The notes under the pieces: model-generated
Database searches by the model: none
The model's input: the letters and a program-made list of their open reading frames with translations, nothing else
Told to the model about the DNA's origin: nothing
Translations under genes and position numbers: made by a program
Shown here: positions 26,369 through 35,658 of the stretch, piece after piece
Layout: every line of letters starts with the position of its first letter
Position numbering within the stretch: position 1 is the stretch's first letter
Assembly (NCBI GenBank): GCA_013289395.1
Contig: JABCZY010000008.1
Span: 1 to 41,589, forward strand
Reading direction: 5' to 3'
Source of the DNA: Bacteroidota bacterium
Lineage (GTDB): Bacteria; Bacteroidota; Bacteroidia; JABEUT01
Length of the DNA stretch: 41,589 nt

Positions 26369-27092
26369 GATTTATACTTACCTCCGGTAAAGTTTTTTTA
26401 GTTTCAAAATAGTCATATCCTTTCTTCAGGTTTTTCCAGAAGTCGAGCAGGGTTTTATCAGGGTTTGATTGTTGTAAAAATGTCATTCCTTCATTGTTCA
26501 TATGTGTAGGGAAAATATGAATAGGAATATTCTGTTCTCCATGGTTTCGGGCTTCAACAGCCATAATGTATATCTCTTTTATTTTATCATCCGTCATGGG
26601 TATGCAGCCAATAGTAACACAATTACCATGAATCATAATATCTCCGCCCGGACTTTTTTTGTCCCCGTTTATACGGTCGGCTTTATTGGGATAGCTAACA
26701 CCTAAGGCAAGATAAAATTCACTTGCAGGTTGAAATACACTTACCGAATAAAATCCTTCAGGCACCTGGCCATCGCCTTCTCTGCGTTTTGGACCAAGAT
26801 TGCCTGATGATTGGCAAATAGTATATGAATCTACCAAGGCAAACTGCTTGCCGGTGCCTGATCTTGCCCAGACTTCAAGCTTGGCATCATTTTTGAAAAC
26901 ACGAATGAATACTTCAAAATGCGAAGTATCAATACCGGCCTTTGTTAGTTTATCTTTAACTGTTTGCCATTTTTCTGTGTATGCAGTGTTAACAGTTTTG
27001 TACTTTAATTGTTCTTGCTTAAAACCCTCAGGCTTAACGAAACCGAGGCATAAGGCCGAAAAAAATAAAATTGCAAAACGGTTCTTTTTCAT
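26343..27092 (-). CDS. L,D-transpeptidase (YafK/YkuD family)
   Basis: A 249-aa exported protein. The start at 27092 (MKKNRF) gives a signal peptide; a longer frame up to 27125 would begin inside the terminator hairpin of the upstream gene and is rejected. The YkuD catalytic motif is clear: H155-G-N-C-V-T-I-G-C163, with C163 as nucleophile, followed by IPMTDDKIKEIY. Upstream are CQSSGNLGPKRREGDGQVPE and the EGFYSVSVFQP strand of the YafK subgroup, whose members in E. coli cut or form peptidoglycan-lipoprotein links. Length and motif order are normal. Confidence 0.9.
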   Translation of the reverse strand: MKKNRFAILFFSALCLGFVKPEGFKQEQLKYKTVNTAYTEKWQTVKDKLTKAGIDTSHFEVFIRVFKNDAKLEVWARSGTGKQFALVDSYTICQSSGNLGPKRREGDGQVPEGFYSVSVFQPASEFYLALGVSYPNKADRINGDKKSPGGDIMIHGNCVTIGCIPMTDDKIKEIYIMAVEARNHGEQNIPIHIFPTHMNNEGMTFLQQSNPDKTLLDFWKNLKKGYDYFETKKTLPEVSINLTGEYSFR

Positions 27093-27100
27093 GCATATGT

Positions 27101-27136
27101 TATAAAAAAATCCCCTGAAGAACATTCAGGGGATTT
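27101..27136 (-). terminator. Rho-independent terminator of the BNR-repeat gene
   Basis: On the minus strand AAATCCCCTGAA pairs perfectly with TTCAGGGGATTT (12 bp) across a five-base loop and is followed by T-rich DNA (T7 at the arm end). It lies 23 bp after the stop at 27160 and just before the L,D-transpeptidase start. Confidence 0.92.
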
Positions 27137-27159
27137 GAAATAATACTTGAAATTTCTTA

Positions 27160-30100
27160 TTAATAGAGCATTATCTTTTTCACTCCACTTGAGGAATTTC
27201 CTTTAATAGATAAGAAATAAACCCCTTTACTCAAGCCATCCATATTAATGTTGCGGGTTGTTTTTCCTTCAATATGCATTTTATCTGAATAGACTGTTTG
27301 GCCTAATACGTTAGCAACAGAGAGTTCATAGTCTCCGCCATTTGGCAGATCAAATTCAACCTGGAGGTTTCCGGTAGTAGGGTTCGGATACGCGTTGATA
27401 AAGTCATTGAGCGAAATTTCGTTAATGCCAATAATAATACTTACTACTAATTGTCCGTAGGTACCGCATCCGTCACTGTCACTTACATACACTCTATAAA
27501 CACCGGTAGTATTGATAGTTAAACGCGACGAGGTTGCACCTGGTATTCCAACACCCTTTAGTTCCCACTGATAGAAATTGAAAGTAGCCGGTGTGCAGAA
27601 GAGCGTATCGCCACTTTGTTTTATTGTAGTAGTAGGTGGTGCAGGGTTTACCGTAATGTAACTATTTACTGTAACTGAGTCACTTCCTATTCCATTCGAT
27701 ACAGTTTCAGACACGGAATATTTACCACCGGCAGCATAGGTTACTATCGGGTTTTGTAAAATAGAACTGCTAGGAGTTCCACCCGGAAATTTCCAAGACC
27801 ATACAGTAGGCAGATTAGATGAAGTATCGGTAAACTGTACTGTATAATTTGATCCTGCACAGACTGTAGTTGGGTAAGCTGTAAACTTTGCTACAGGGGC
27901 TACGCTTGCAGCCTGGTACAAAGGAACTTGCCATGTACCGCGGCCATATGTAGCTGCCCTTAAAATACTTCCCGGTGCATATATTTTTAAATCAGCAATT
28001 TCAACATTAGGTAAGCCTGTGTTGTATGATACCCAGTTTCCTGCTGTATTAGTTGTATCACGGTAATAAACGCCAAGGTCTGTTCCAACGTACATTGCAT
28101 CTATTCCGTTGCCCTGGTATGCAATGCAATTAGCAGGCAGGTTAGGCAAGCCGGAAGAAATATTTGTCCATGTGTTTCCGCCTGTAGAGGTCATGTATAC
28201 CTTTTGATTAGCCGTAAAGCCTGAAATGGTTGCAAACACACGCAATGGATTAGCAGGGTCAACAATAATATTGCTGATGTTGCCCGGTAAATTACCCAAT
28301 ACATTGTTCCAGGTAGTTCCTCCATTGGTTGTAGCATACAATGCACTGGTTTCGGAGGCATATATATATTGATCGTTTGAAGGTGCTACAGCAATTGAGT
28401 TAATGGTACTGGTACCATTTGCAAACGTGCTTATAGCTGTCCAATTGCTGCCTCTGTTGGTTGATTTCCAAACATTACTTATACCGGCAAACAAAGTTGA
28501 TGCATTTTGCGGATCACATAACCATGGAGTAACCCATGCACCTGTTTCACTAATACCATTTGTTATGCCTCCCCAGCTTGCGCCTCCGTTCGATGACATA
28601 TTAAATGAGCCATTGTACTGCTCACCATACATGTAATTATTGTTTGAAAAGTCAATAAAGCACATCATGCCATCACCACCTAATGGCTCTGACCATGAAC
28701 CACTGCTTGCCAGGTTTGTTCCGTTATCCTGCCAGCCGGTTATCCATAAGTTTGCATTACTGCCCGAAAGCCCAATGCTGTATTGTTCAGCTATTTCAAG
28801 ATTACTGCTCAGATCTGACCAGGTGCTGCCTGTATTTGTTGTTTTATTAATTCCACCATCATCACTTGCATAAATGGTTGTACCGCTACCTTGCAGGAAA
28901 GTGAGGGAATGTATATCTGCATGTACGTATGGCCCTCCACCACCGGTCCATGAACTTATTTTTGACCATGAAGTGCCACTGTTTGTTGATTTCCAGACAT
29001 TAACCCCGCCCACAACCAATGTGGTAGCACTGGTTTGAGAAACAGCTATAGATAGAGTATACCATCCCTGCCCTTGAGTTGCATCGCCACCTGTACCATT
29101 GTTGAACCCTAAAAGGTTAGGTGTTGTAGCCTGCAGTTTAAATGTGTTACCCGTATCGGTCGAAAGCCAGACACCAAAGAATGCGTAATTACTGTTATCT
29201 GCTAGTACATAAACATATTTAGGATCGGCAGGTGTAACTGCAACTTGCATTCTTCCAGCTCCGGAAGAGGAAGGTAATGCAACTGCTTTGAAAGATAAAC
29301 CACCATTTGCTGAACGATAATATCCTCCGGTAGCGCTTGTAGCATATGCAACCTTAGGGTTACCCGGTTCAAATTCAACACTTTTTATATTGCCGCCTTC
29401 CACCGATATCCAACTAATTCCGCCATTACTGGTATAGTATAAACCACCTGATGAAGCAGCCAGAATTACATTTGTATTTTTTGGGTCCATAGCAAGTTCG
29501 TTAACTGTCAAACGCCCCGGACCGCTTGATTGTAATGTATAGTTTAAGCCTGTTTGTTGCCAGGTAACACCTCCGTCGGTACTTTTAAGCACACCAATTG
29601 TAGAAGGGGTTCCGTAGCTGCCACCAATACCATCGCCATCGCCTGTAGCTAAATACAGAACATTTGAACTAGTCGGGTCAATAGCCACGTCGCTGGTTCC
29701 TATACCTAAAAGTTTGTCGGTTAGAGGGGCCCATGAGCCACCTCCGTTTGTAGATTTCCATAAACCACCTGAAGGAGAGCAGGCGTACAAAATGCTTGTA
29801 TTATTCGGGTCTATTCGTATTCGGTTTACCCTGCCGCAGTCTCCACCATTAGGAATACTTGTATTTCCTGCATAGGTCCATGTAGCGGTAGATTGCAATT
29901 TATGCGAACTTTTCTTATTGTTCTGGTTATTTAAAAAGTCCTGGTATTCTTTTGTAATTGCAGCTACATCGGGCATTTTACCTGTAGGGTATGTACGCGG
30001 CTGCATCATATATTCCCATCTTTTGTATAACAGGTAATTTCCATCTTCTTCATGCTCTTCCCCTGGTTTTATAGCATCTTTATCATCATCTACCTCAGGT

Positions 30101-30249
30101 TTATGAATAGCGTACCATTTATTAAATGCGGCCTGAACGTCATAAAAATTTGCATTAGGGTCATGCATCATTTTTACCCAATCCTGAGCAAAAACATTTA
30201 TATTGAATAATAGAAAGGAGAGAGCAAAGGTTAGGGAAAGCTTTTTCAT
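27160..30249 (-). CDS. T9SS cargo with BNR/sortilin-type propeller and PKD domain
   Basis: A 1029-aa secreted protein. The start at 30249 (MKKLSL) gives a signal peptide ending VFAQ; the longer frame from 30330 runs through the promoter and is rejected. Residues about 120-720 carry at least ten BNR-type repeats of the pattern W-K-S-T-N-G-G-x-S-W (also LKSTDGGVTW, YATTNGGTTW, YMTSTGGNTW), typical of sortilin/VPS10-like or glycosidase-associated propellers. A PKD domain follows (about 770-855: FTDTSSNLPTVWSWKFPGG), then an Ig-like stretch. The type A T9SS sorting domain at the end contains AYPNPTTGNLQVEF, VLGQTVY and KGVYFLSI. The ligand is unknown; no sialidase Asp-box catalytic set was established. 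Confidence 0.9.
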   Translation of the reverse strand: MKKLSLTFALSFLLFNINVFAQDWVKMMHDPNANFYDVQAAFNKWYAIHKPEVDDDKDAIKPGEEHEEDGNYLLYKRWEYMMQPRTYPTGKMPDVAAITKEYQDFLNNQNNKKSSHKLQSTATWTYAGNTSIPNGGDCGRVNRIRIDPNNTSILYACSPSGGLWKSTNGGGSWAPLTDKLLGIGTSDVAIDPTSSNVLYLATGDGDGIGGSYGTPSTIGVLKSTDGGVTWQQTGLNYTLQSSGPGRLTVNELAMDPKNTNVILAASSGGLYYTSNGGISWISVEGGNIKSVEFEPGNPKVAYATSATGGYYRSANGGLSFKAVALPSSSGAGRMQVAVTPADPKYVYVLADNSNYAFFGVWLSTDTGNTFKLQATTPNLLGFNNGTGGDATQGQGWYTLSIAVSQTSATTLVVGGVNVWKSTNSGTSWSKISSWTGGGGPYVHADIHSLTFLQGSGTTIYASDDGGINKTTNTGSTWSDLSSNLEIAEQYSIGLSGSNANLWITGWQDNGTNLASSGSWSEPLGGDGMMCFIDFSNNNYMYGEQYNGSFNMSSNGGASWGGITNGISETGAWVTPWLCDPQNASTLFAGISNVWKSTNRGSNWTAISTFANGTSTINSIAVAPSNDQYIYASETSALYATTNGGTTWNNVLGNLPGNISNIIVDPANPLRVFATISGFTANQKVYMTSTGGNTWTNISSGLPNLPANCIAYQGNGIDAMYVGTDLGVYYRDTTNTAGNWVSYNTGLPNVEIADLKIYAPGSILRAATYGRGTWQVPLYQAASVAPVAKFTAYPTTVCAGSNYTVQFTDTSSNLPTVWSWKFPGGTPSSSILQNPIVTYAAGGKYSVSETVSNGIGSDSVTVNSYITVNPAPPTTTIKQSGDTLFCTPATFNFYQWELKGVGIPGATSSRLTINTTGVYRVYVSDSDGCGTYGQLVVSIIIGINEISLNDFINAYPNPTTGNLQVEFDLPNGGDYELSVANVLGQTVYSDKMHIEGKTTRNINMDGLSKGVYFLSIKGNSSSGVKKIMLY

Positions 30250-30267
30250 AGTTGTTGTATTGAAGAA

Positions 30268-30299
30268 CAAATATATGAAAAAATGCCTGTTAAACCAAA
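30268..30299 (-). promoter_or_regulatory. Predicted promoter of the BNR-repeat gene
   Basis: Minus-strand TTTG (30299-30296), a 20-bp spacer and TATATTTG (30275-30268) match the Bacteroidota consensus exactly, 18 bp before the ATG. Confidence 0.7.
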
Positions 30300-30335
30300 T
30301 ATTGACGCTTATAACCGAAGCAGCCTTCAACGGAT

Positions 30336-30365
30336 GTTACAGCATTTTAATTTAGCTTAGCTTTG
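30336..30365 (+). promoter_or_regulatory. Predicted promoter of rimO-bshC
   Basis: GTTA at 30336-30339, an 18-bp spacer and an exact TAGCTTTG at 30358-30365. The -7 box covers the TTG at 30363 and so argues for the TTG at 30384 as the rimO start. Confidence 0.55.
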
Positions 30366-30383
30366 CACCTATTTTACTGTGAA

Positions 30384-31694
30384 TTGAAGACTAAGACGAT
30401 AAAGAAGAACAGAGTAAATGTAGTTACCTTGGGTTGTTCGAAAAACCTGGTTGATTCTGAGGTGCTTATGGCACAATTGAGAGCGAACAATTATGAAGTA
30501 AAACATGAAGAAGGCGATGCACCTATTGTAGTAATAAATACATGCGGCTTTATTGATAATGCCAAGCAGGAAAGTATCGATACCATTTTGCGTTACGTTG
30601 AAGCCAAGAAGAATGGCGAAATTGATAAGGTATATGTTACAGGTTGTTTGAGCCAGCGTTACAAACCTGAACTGGAAAGAGAGATACCGCAGGTTGATGG
30701 CTATTTCGGTACGCGCGATATGCCACGCTTGCTTAAAACATTGAAAGCAGACTATAAGCACGAATTGGTGGGTGAGCGCTTGCTTACCACACCAAATCAT
30801 TATGCCTATGTAAAAATATCAGAAGGGTGTGACCGTAAATGCTCTTTCTGTGCAATTCCATTAATGCGCGGCGGGCATATATCAGTGCCAATGGATAAAC
30901 TGGTGACGCAGGCACAGGGCCTTGTTAAGCAAGGGGTAAAGGAAATTATGCTTATTGCACAAGACCTTACCTATTACGGACTTGATATGTATGGCAAGCG
31001 CAATGTAGCCGAGCTGATACATAAACTTGCAGATGTTGACGGGCTCGACTGGATACGTTTGCATTATGCATTCCCAAGTGGTTTCCCTATGGATATTATT
31101 GATGCTATAAAGGAGCATCCGAATGTGTGTAATTACCTGGATATGCCACTGCAGCATGTTTCAGACAATGTGCTTAAAGCTATGCGCAGGGGAATTACCA
31201 AAGAAAAATCGACACGATTAGTAGAAACGATACGTGAAAAAGTGCCTGGTATTGCTATGCGTACCACCTTCTTAGTTGGTTACCCTGGCGAAACAGAAAA
31301 AGATTTTGAACAGCTTGTTAGCTGGATACAGGAAATGAAATTCGACAGGCTTGGTGTGTTTACCTATTCGCACGAAGAGGATACACATGCACATAAAGCG
31401 GTAGATGATGTTTCGGCTGAAGTGAAGAAAATGCGTGCCAAAATTTTAATGGATGCACAGCGAGAAATTTCTCAGGAACTGAATAAAAAGAAAGTGGGTA
31501 AAACCCTGAAAGTATTATTTGACCGCAAGGAAGGAGAATATTTTGTGGGCCGTACCGAATACGATTCGCCGGAAGTTGATAACGAAGTACATGTAAAGGC
31601 CGACAACGATACCTATGTGCGTGTGGGCGATTTTGCAAACATAAAAATAACCTCTGCTGAAGAGTACGACCTGTTCGGCAAACCTGTTAAATAG
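30384..31694 (+). CDS. rimO: Ribosomal protein uS12 methylthiotransferase
   Basis: A 436-aa radical-SAM enzyme that methylthiolates an Asp of ribosomal protein S12. The N-terminal UPF0004 domain has the three cluster cysteines C18 (VTLGCSKN), C54 (NTCGF) and C88 (GCLSQ). The radical-SAM motif is C149-DRK-C153-SF-C156. The C-terminal TRAM domain begins near LKVLFDRKEGEYFVGRTEYD. No ATG precedes the conserved region; TTG 30384 yields MKTKTIKKNRVNVVTLGC, the usual beginning of Bacteroidota RimO, while TTG 30363 lies inside the predicted -7 box. SKNLVDSE and the DYD-like QDLTYYG distinguish it from MiaB. bshC starts 5 nt after its stop. Confidence 0.96.
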   Translation: MKTKTIKKNRVNVVTLGCSKNLVDSEVLMAQLRANNYEVKHEEGDAPIVVINTCGFIDNAKQESIDTILRYVEAKKNGEIDKVYVTGCLSQRYKPELEREIPQVDGYFGTRDMPRLLKTLKADYKHELVGERLLTTPNHYAYVKISEGCDRKCSFCAIPLMRGGHISVPMDKLVTQAQGLVKQGVKEIMLIAQDLTYYGLDMYGKRNVAELIHKLADVDGLDWIRLHYAFPSGFPMDIIDAIKEHPNVCNYLDMPLQHVSDNVLKAMRRGITKEKSTRLVETIREKVPGIAMRTTFLVGYPGETEKDFEQLVSWIQEMKFDRLGVFTYSHEEDTHAHKAVDDVSAEVKKMRAKILMDAQREISQELNKKKVGKTLKVLFDRKEGEYFVGRTEYDSPEVDNEVHVKADNDTYVRVGDFANIKITSAEEYDLFGKPVK

Positions 31695-31699
31695 TAAAT

Positions 31700-33289
31700 A
31701 TGAACTTTAAGAAAACGTCTATCTCTTTCGAAGAAACAGGTTTCTCAAAAGTATTTACCGATTACATAAAAGGCGAAAATTATCTCGCCCCTTTCTATAC
31801 CTACCAGCCTTCATTAGCCGGATTTAAAAAAGCAATTGAAGATAGAAGCAATGCAAATTGTGACCGAAGTGTTTTAGTAAAAGCATTAAAGGGAAGGTAT
31901 AAAAATGCATCAGATGCTACTCAAAAAAATATTGCACTGCTTGACGAAAAAAAAACATTTACCGTTACAACAGGCCACCAGTTATGCCTTTTCACAGGCC
32001 CGCTCTATTTTATTTATAAAATAGTTACCGTTATAAATTTAGCAGAAGCATTAAAGAAAGAATACCCGCAATACAATTTTGTACCGGTGTATTGGATGGC
32101 AGGTGAGGACCACGATTTTGCAGAAATAAACCACACATACCTGTATGGCAAAAAGGTAGAGTGGAGTGCTGATAGCCTTTCCGGAGGGCCTGTTGGAAGG
32201 ATATCGATCGAGACGCTGGCGCCTGTGTTAGAAGGACTTTTTTCGATAATGGGTGAAAACGAAAAAGCAATCGAACTAAAGAAAATATTGGCTGAAGCAT
32301 ATAGCGGAAAAAAGAATTTAGGTGATGCAACATTTGATTTTGTAAACTCACTTTTCGGAAAGTATGGCCTCGTAATAGCTGACCCCGATAATGCTGAACT
32401 GAAGAAACTATTTGTACCTGTAATAACCGATGAGCTTATTAACCAGGGCTCATTTAAAGCAGTAACAGCAACCGATAAGCAACTTGCAGCGTTTGGTATT
32501 GAACCGCAAATACATGCCAGGGAAATAAATCTTTTTTATGTAAATGAAAAGGGACGTAACCGTATTGAAAAGCAGGGAGAGAATTACCATGTTGTAAATG
32601 CAGGACTGAATTTTACAAAAGAACAGATACTTACAGAAGTGCAACAGAACCCTGAACGGTTCAGCCCGAATGTTGTGCTGCGCCCAGTATATCAGCAAAT
32701 CATTTTGCCTAATATTGCTTATATAGGCGGCCCGGCCGAAGTGGCTTACTGGCTGCAATTAAAAGCAAGTTTCGATTATCATAAAGCGCAATTTCCGGTG
32801 CTTATGCCACGCAACTTTGCCATGATAATTGATAAAGGTACTGCAAGCAAAATGGAGAAACTGAAACTGAATGCGAAAAGTATTTTTGGTGATACTGAAG
32901 AACTGGTAAAGGGATTTGTGACAGGAAATAATGCAATGGATTTTGAACAAGAGAAGGAAAAACTGAAAGGTGTATATGACACTATAGCAGAAAAAATAAA
33001 GACTATTGACCCTACGCTTGTTGCAACGGCTGATGCCGAACTGCAAAAACAGTATAACGCTTTAAAGGTTATTGAAACCAAACTTGTTCGTGCGCAAAAA
33101 CAAAAGGATGAAACCTCTGTTAACCAGATACGGAAGATCAAAGAAAAACTTTTCCCTGATGGATCTTTACAGGAACGACACGATAGCTTTATTCCGTTTT
33201 ACCTGCAATATGGTGCAGAGTTTATAGACTTGCTCAGAAAGGAATTTAACCCTTTTGAGTACAAAATGGCAGTAATAACTGAGGAATAA
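31700..33289 (+). CDS. bshC: Bacillithiol biosynthesis cysteine-adding enzyme BshC
   Basis: A 529-aa protein of the BshC (YllA) family, which joins cysteine to glucosaminyl-malate in the last step of bacillithiol synthesis. Signatures: TGHQLCLFTGPLYFIYKI (about 92-109), VPVYWMAGEDHDFAEINH (about 128-145) and RPVYQQIILPNIAYIGGPAE, followed by a long coiled-coil segment (about 420-500: KIKTIDPTLVATADAELQKQ) characteristic of the family. Length is typical. It lies 5 nt after rimO and is co-transcribed. bshA and bshB are not in the window. Confidence 0.95.
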   Translation: MNFKKTSISFEETGFSKVFTDYIKGENYLAPFYTYQPSLAGFKKAIEDRSNANCDRSVLVKALKGRYKNASDATQKNIALLDEKKTFTVTTGHQLCLFTGPLYFIYKIVTVINLAEALKKEYPQYNFVPVYWMAGEDHDFAEINHTYLYGKKVEWSADSLSGGPVGRISIETLAPVLEGLFSIMGENEKAIELKKILAEAYSGKKNLGDATFDFVNSLFGKYGLVIADPDNAELKKLFVPVITDELINQGSFKAVTATDKQLAAFGIEPQIHAREINLFYVNEKGRNRIEKQGENYHVVNAGLNFTKEQILTEVQQNPERFSPNVVLRPVYQQIILPNIAYIGGPAEVAYWLQLKASFDYHKAQFPVLMPRNFAMIIDKGTASKMEKLKLNAKSIFGDTEELVKGFVTGNNAMDFEQEKEKLKGVYDTIAEKIKTIDPTLVATADAELQKQYNALKVIETKLVRAQKQKDETSVNQIRKIKEKLFPDGSLQERHDSFIPFYLQYGAEFIDLLRKEFNPFEYKMAVITEE

Positions 33290-33357
33290 GCTCCTTTCTG
33301 TCGCAAATCGTAACTTTATTAGGCTTAGCTGCGTTTTATGAGGTAGTAAAACCCCGC

Positions 33358-34749
33358 ATGAGAAAAAGTACATTCATTTATTGTATTCTTTTTCTTTCTC
33401 CATCAATCTTATGGTCGCAGGTTGAGTATGTGCTGCCGGTTGGCTCAGCAAAAAGCGGAGCTATTACGGCCATGGCAAATGACTGGGAAGCTATTGGTGT
33501 AAATCCTGCTAATATGGGTTGGCAAAGTACCGACTTGGTTTCATTCTCTTTGCTTGACCTTGGTGTGGGTTTACAATCTGCTGGCATGAATATGAAGGGC
33601 ATACATACCATGTTGCGCAGTGGCGATACCAATCAGCCCAGTACTGCCAAACAAATATTAAATGTAAACCACGGCATAAACCTGTTCGCCGATATGAACT
33701 GGTTTGCTTTCTCGTTAAAAGTAAATAAGATAGGAACCTTTGCCATAAGCGTGAATGATAAGCTGGTAAGTAATTTCAGTATTAGTCCGAGCGGCGCTAC
33801 ACTTATTACGCAAAAGGGGCATATAAGCGACTCTACTGCGTTGCGAAAACTAATTGGTACATCACTATCACTCTATCAGTACAGGGAGTTTAATTTGGAT
33901 TTTGGCAGACAGCTCTTTGAGATCGGCGGAGCAGACAAAGCCAATGAAGATTATTATGTAAACTATAATGTGCGTTATTTAAATTACCTGGGGCAAGGCA
34001 ATGATACAGTCCAGAAAGCCGATAGCAATGCCTTTAAAGTATACGGAGGTATTGGCCTTAAATACATTTGGGGTGAAACTTATTTCAATGGCAATGTAGA
34101 TAACGAAGGTATAAATGCCGATTATGCGGTGCAACAAAATTTTCCGGCGTTTACACCTTTATCAGCAACAAACCCGGGCCATGGGCTCGCGGCTGACCTG
34201 GGGCTAAGCGCTACTTACAAAAAATGGACGTTCGGGGTTTCGGCAACCGATATAGGTTCTATTACATGGCACCAAAGCTCCTTTACCATTGCCGACACAG
34301 CCATATTTGGCCTTAATAATTTTGGCAAGGTCATAGATAAAATTGATAGCAATAAAATAATTGATTTTAAAAAGAACAGTAATGTAACTATGATGTTGCC
34401 AACCAAGTTACGTTTTGGAGCAGCATATCAAGTTTCGAAGCGGGTAGCCCTTTCATCCGATATTATTTTTCCTCTCAATAATGCTATAGGCAATTTAGCC
34501 GGGCCTTATTTTGCATTTGGTACACAACTATGCGTTTGGAAAGTTCTGATATTTAATATTGGCATTGCCACTACTACCTATTACGGAACATCGGTTCCGC
34601 TTGGCGTTTCACTTTGTGCAGGCCATACCGTACAAATGTATTTCGGTACTACCGATGTACTTACCCTTTTAGGTAAACCTACCAATGGTAATGTATCGGC
34701 TGCCTTTGGATTGATTCGGATTAATATCAGGGGGAAGAAACAAGCCTAG
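33358..34749 (+). CDS. Outer-membrane beta-barrel protein (DUF5723/OMPP1-like)
   Basis: A 463-aa outer-membrane protein with a signal peptide ending near LWSQ (residue 21). The start of the mature part, SAKSGAITAMANDWEAIGVNPANMGW, has the NPAN element seen in FadL-like and PorV/DUF5723 barrels. The remainder has alternating strands with Gly and aromatic girdle residues, and the last strand is SAAFGLIRINIRGKK. The exact family is uncertain. The leader holds TAACTTTA (33311-33318), a weak -7 candidate 40 bp before the ATG. Confidence 0.75.
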   Translation: MRKSTFIYCILFLSPSILWSQVEYVLPVGSAKSGAITAMANDWEAIGVNPANMGWQSTDLVSFSLLDLGVGLQSAGMNMKGIHTMLRSGDTNQPSTAKQILNVNHGINLFADMNWFAFSLKVNKIGTFAISVNDKLVSNFSISPSGATLITQKGHISDSTALRKLIGTSLSLYQYREFNLDFGRQLFEIGGADKANEDYYVNYNVRYLNYLGQGNDTVQKADSNAFKVYGGIGLKYIWGETYFNGNVDNEGINADYAVQQNFPAFTPLSATNPGHGLAADLGLSATYKKWTFGVSATDIGSITWHQSSFTIADTAIFGLNNFGKVIDKIDSNKIIDFKKNSNVTMMLPTKLRFGAAYQVSKRVALSSDIIFPLNNAIGNLAGPYFAFGTQLCVWKVLIFNIGIATTTYYGTSVPLGVSLCAGHTVQMYFGTTDVLTLLGKPTNGNVSAAFGLIRINIRGKKQA

Positions 34750-34796
34750 TTGAGATACCGATTATTACAATCTAATGCGTAGCGTTGAGATTAACG

Positions 34797-34804
34797 TAAA
34801 TTTG
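34797..34804 (+). promoter_or_regulatory. Predicted -7 element of the frameshifted T9SS gene
   Basis: TAAATTTG, an exact match, just upstream of the ATG at 34809. It makes the ATG at 34848 the more likely start. No good -33 element was found. Confidence 0.4.
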
Positions 34805-34847
34805 TAATATGAAGGGTAGCAAATTTTACGGACAAACTGAGTATCTC

Positions 34848-35654
34848 ATGAGGAAAATAGTAATTGTCGTTTGTATCTTATTTGTCGCTTCTTATGACTT
34901 AATTGGTCAAACCTGGGTGCCAGTAGGTAGTGGTGTAAATAATACTGTAAATGCATTGGATAGTGTTAATGGCGTACTTTATGTTGGTGGCGACTTTGAT
35001 TCAGCAGGGGGAGCTCCGGTTCACTACATTGGAGCCTGGAATGGAAATTCATGGTCTGCGTTGGACAGCGGATTGAATAGTAACGTATATGCTTTAGCAG
35101 AATATAAGGGGAATCTGATTGCTGCGGGAGGTTTTACAAAGGCAGGAGGAATTACAGCAAATAAAATAGCTATGTGGAATGGCTCTACATGGTCAGCTCT
35201 AGGTACTGGCTTGAATAATACAGTTTATTCTCTGACCGTTTACAATGGCAATTTAATTGCATCAGGAGATTTTACCACGGCAGGGGGCGTTGCAGTCAAT
35301 CATATAGCAAGTTGGAATGGCACATCCTGGGATTCTCTTGGAGGAGGTTTAAACAGCTTTGCGGTTTTAGCTGTTTTTGACAGCTGCCTGTATGCAGGTG
35401 GCAGGTTTACAATTGCGGGTCACGATTCCGCCAAGCTAATTGCAAAATGGAACGGCACGTCCTGGGATTCCTTGGGTGGAATAACTATTCATCCTCCAGG
35501 GTTCTGTGGCCCGGAAGATTATGTAGGAGCCTTAGGTGTTTATCAAAACCAACTTTACATGGGGAGGCCAGATACACCTACCGTATGGAATGGTAATTCA
35601 TGGAATTTTTCTGTAGGTCCCATGTATTATACAGACGTTTTTTTTTCCTTATGA
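34848..35654 (+). CDS. T9SS beta-propeller protein, N-terminal fragment (frameshifted)
   Basis: The first part (268 aa) of a gene that is split by a frameshift. The start at ATG 34848 (MRKIVIV) gives a signal peptide ending LIGQ. The body is built of five to six repeats of about 43 residues with the pattern WNG-x-SW-x-x-LG-x-G-L-N, VYALAEYKGNLIAAGGFTKAGG and IAxWNG, a kelch- or Rax2-like propeller. The frame ends with VFFSL-stop directly after a T9 run (35638-35646). Removing one T joins it to the next frame (VFFPYEGVFLDGGG) and restores the propeller and sorting domain. Confidence 0.82.
   Translation: MRKIVIVVCILFVASYDLIGQTWVPVGSGVNNTVNALDSVNGVLYVGGDFDSAGGAPVHYIGAWNGNSWSALDSGLNSNVYALAEYKGNLIAAGGFTKAGGITANKIAMWNGSTWSALGTGLNNTVYSLTVYNGNLIASGDFTTAGGVAVNHIASWNGTSWDSLGGGLNSFAVLAVFDSCLYAGGRFTIAGHDSAKLIAKWNGTSWDSLGGITIHPPGFCGPEDYVGALGVYQNQLYMGRPDTPTVWNGNSWNFSVGPMYYTDVFFSL
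35638..35646 (+). other. T9 homopolymer at the frameshift point
   Basis: Nine T in a row inside the propeller gene. With eight T the upstream and downstream frames join. The run could be a sequencing or assembly error, or a slipped-strand switch. Confidence 0.85.
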
Positions 35655-35658
35655 AGGA

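Noticed and set aside
27093-27125. N-terminal extension of the L,D-transpeptidase
   Set aside because: Its codons are the arms of the upstream gene's terminator hairpin.
27800-29900. Recurrent similar sequences that could suggest a DNA repeat region
   Set aside because: They are the BNR protein repeats of the T9SS cargo gene, with different codons in each unit.
30369-30800. 143-codon minus-strand reading frame
   Set aside because: A shadow of rimO that overlaps its promoter; no recognisable domain.
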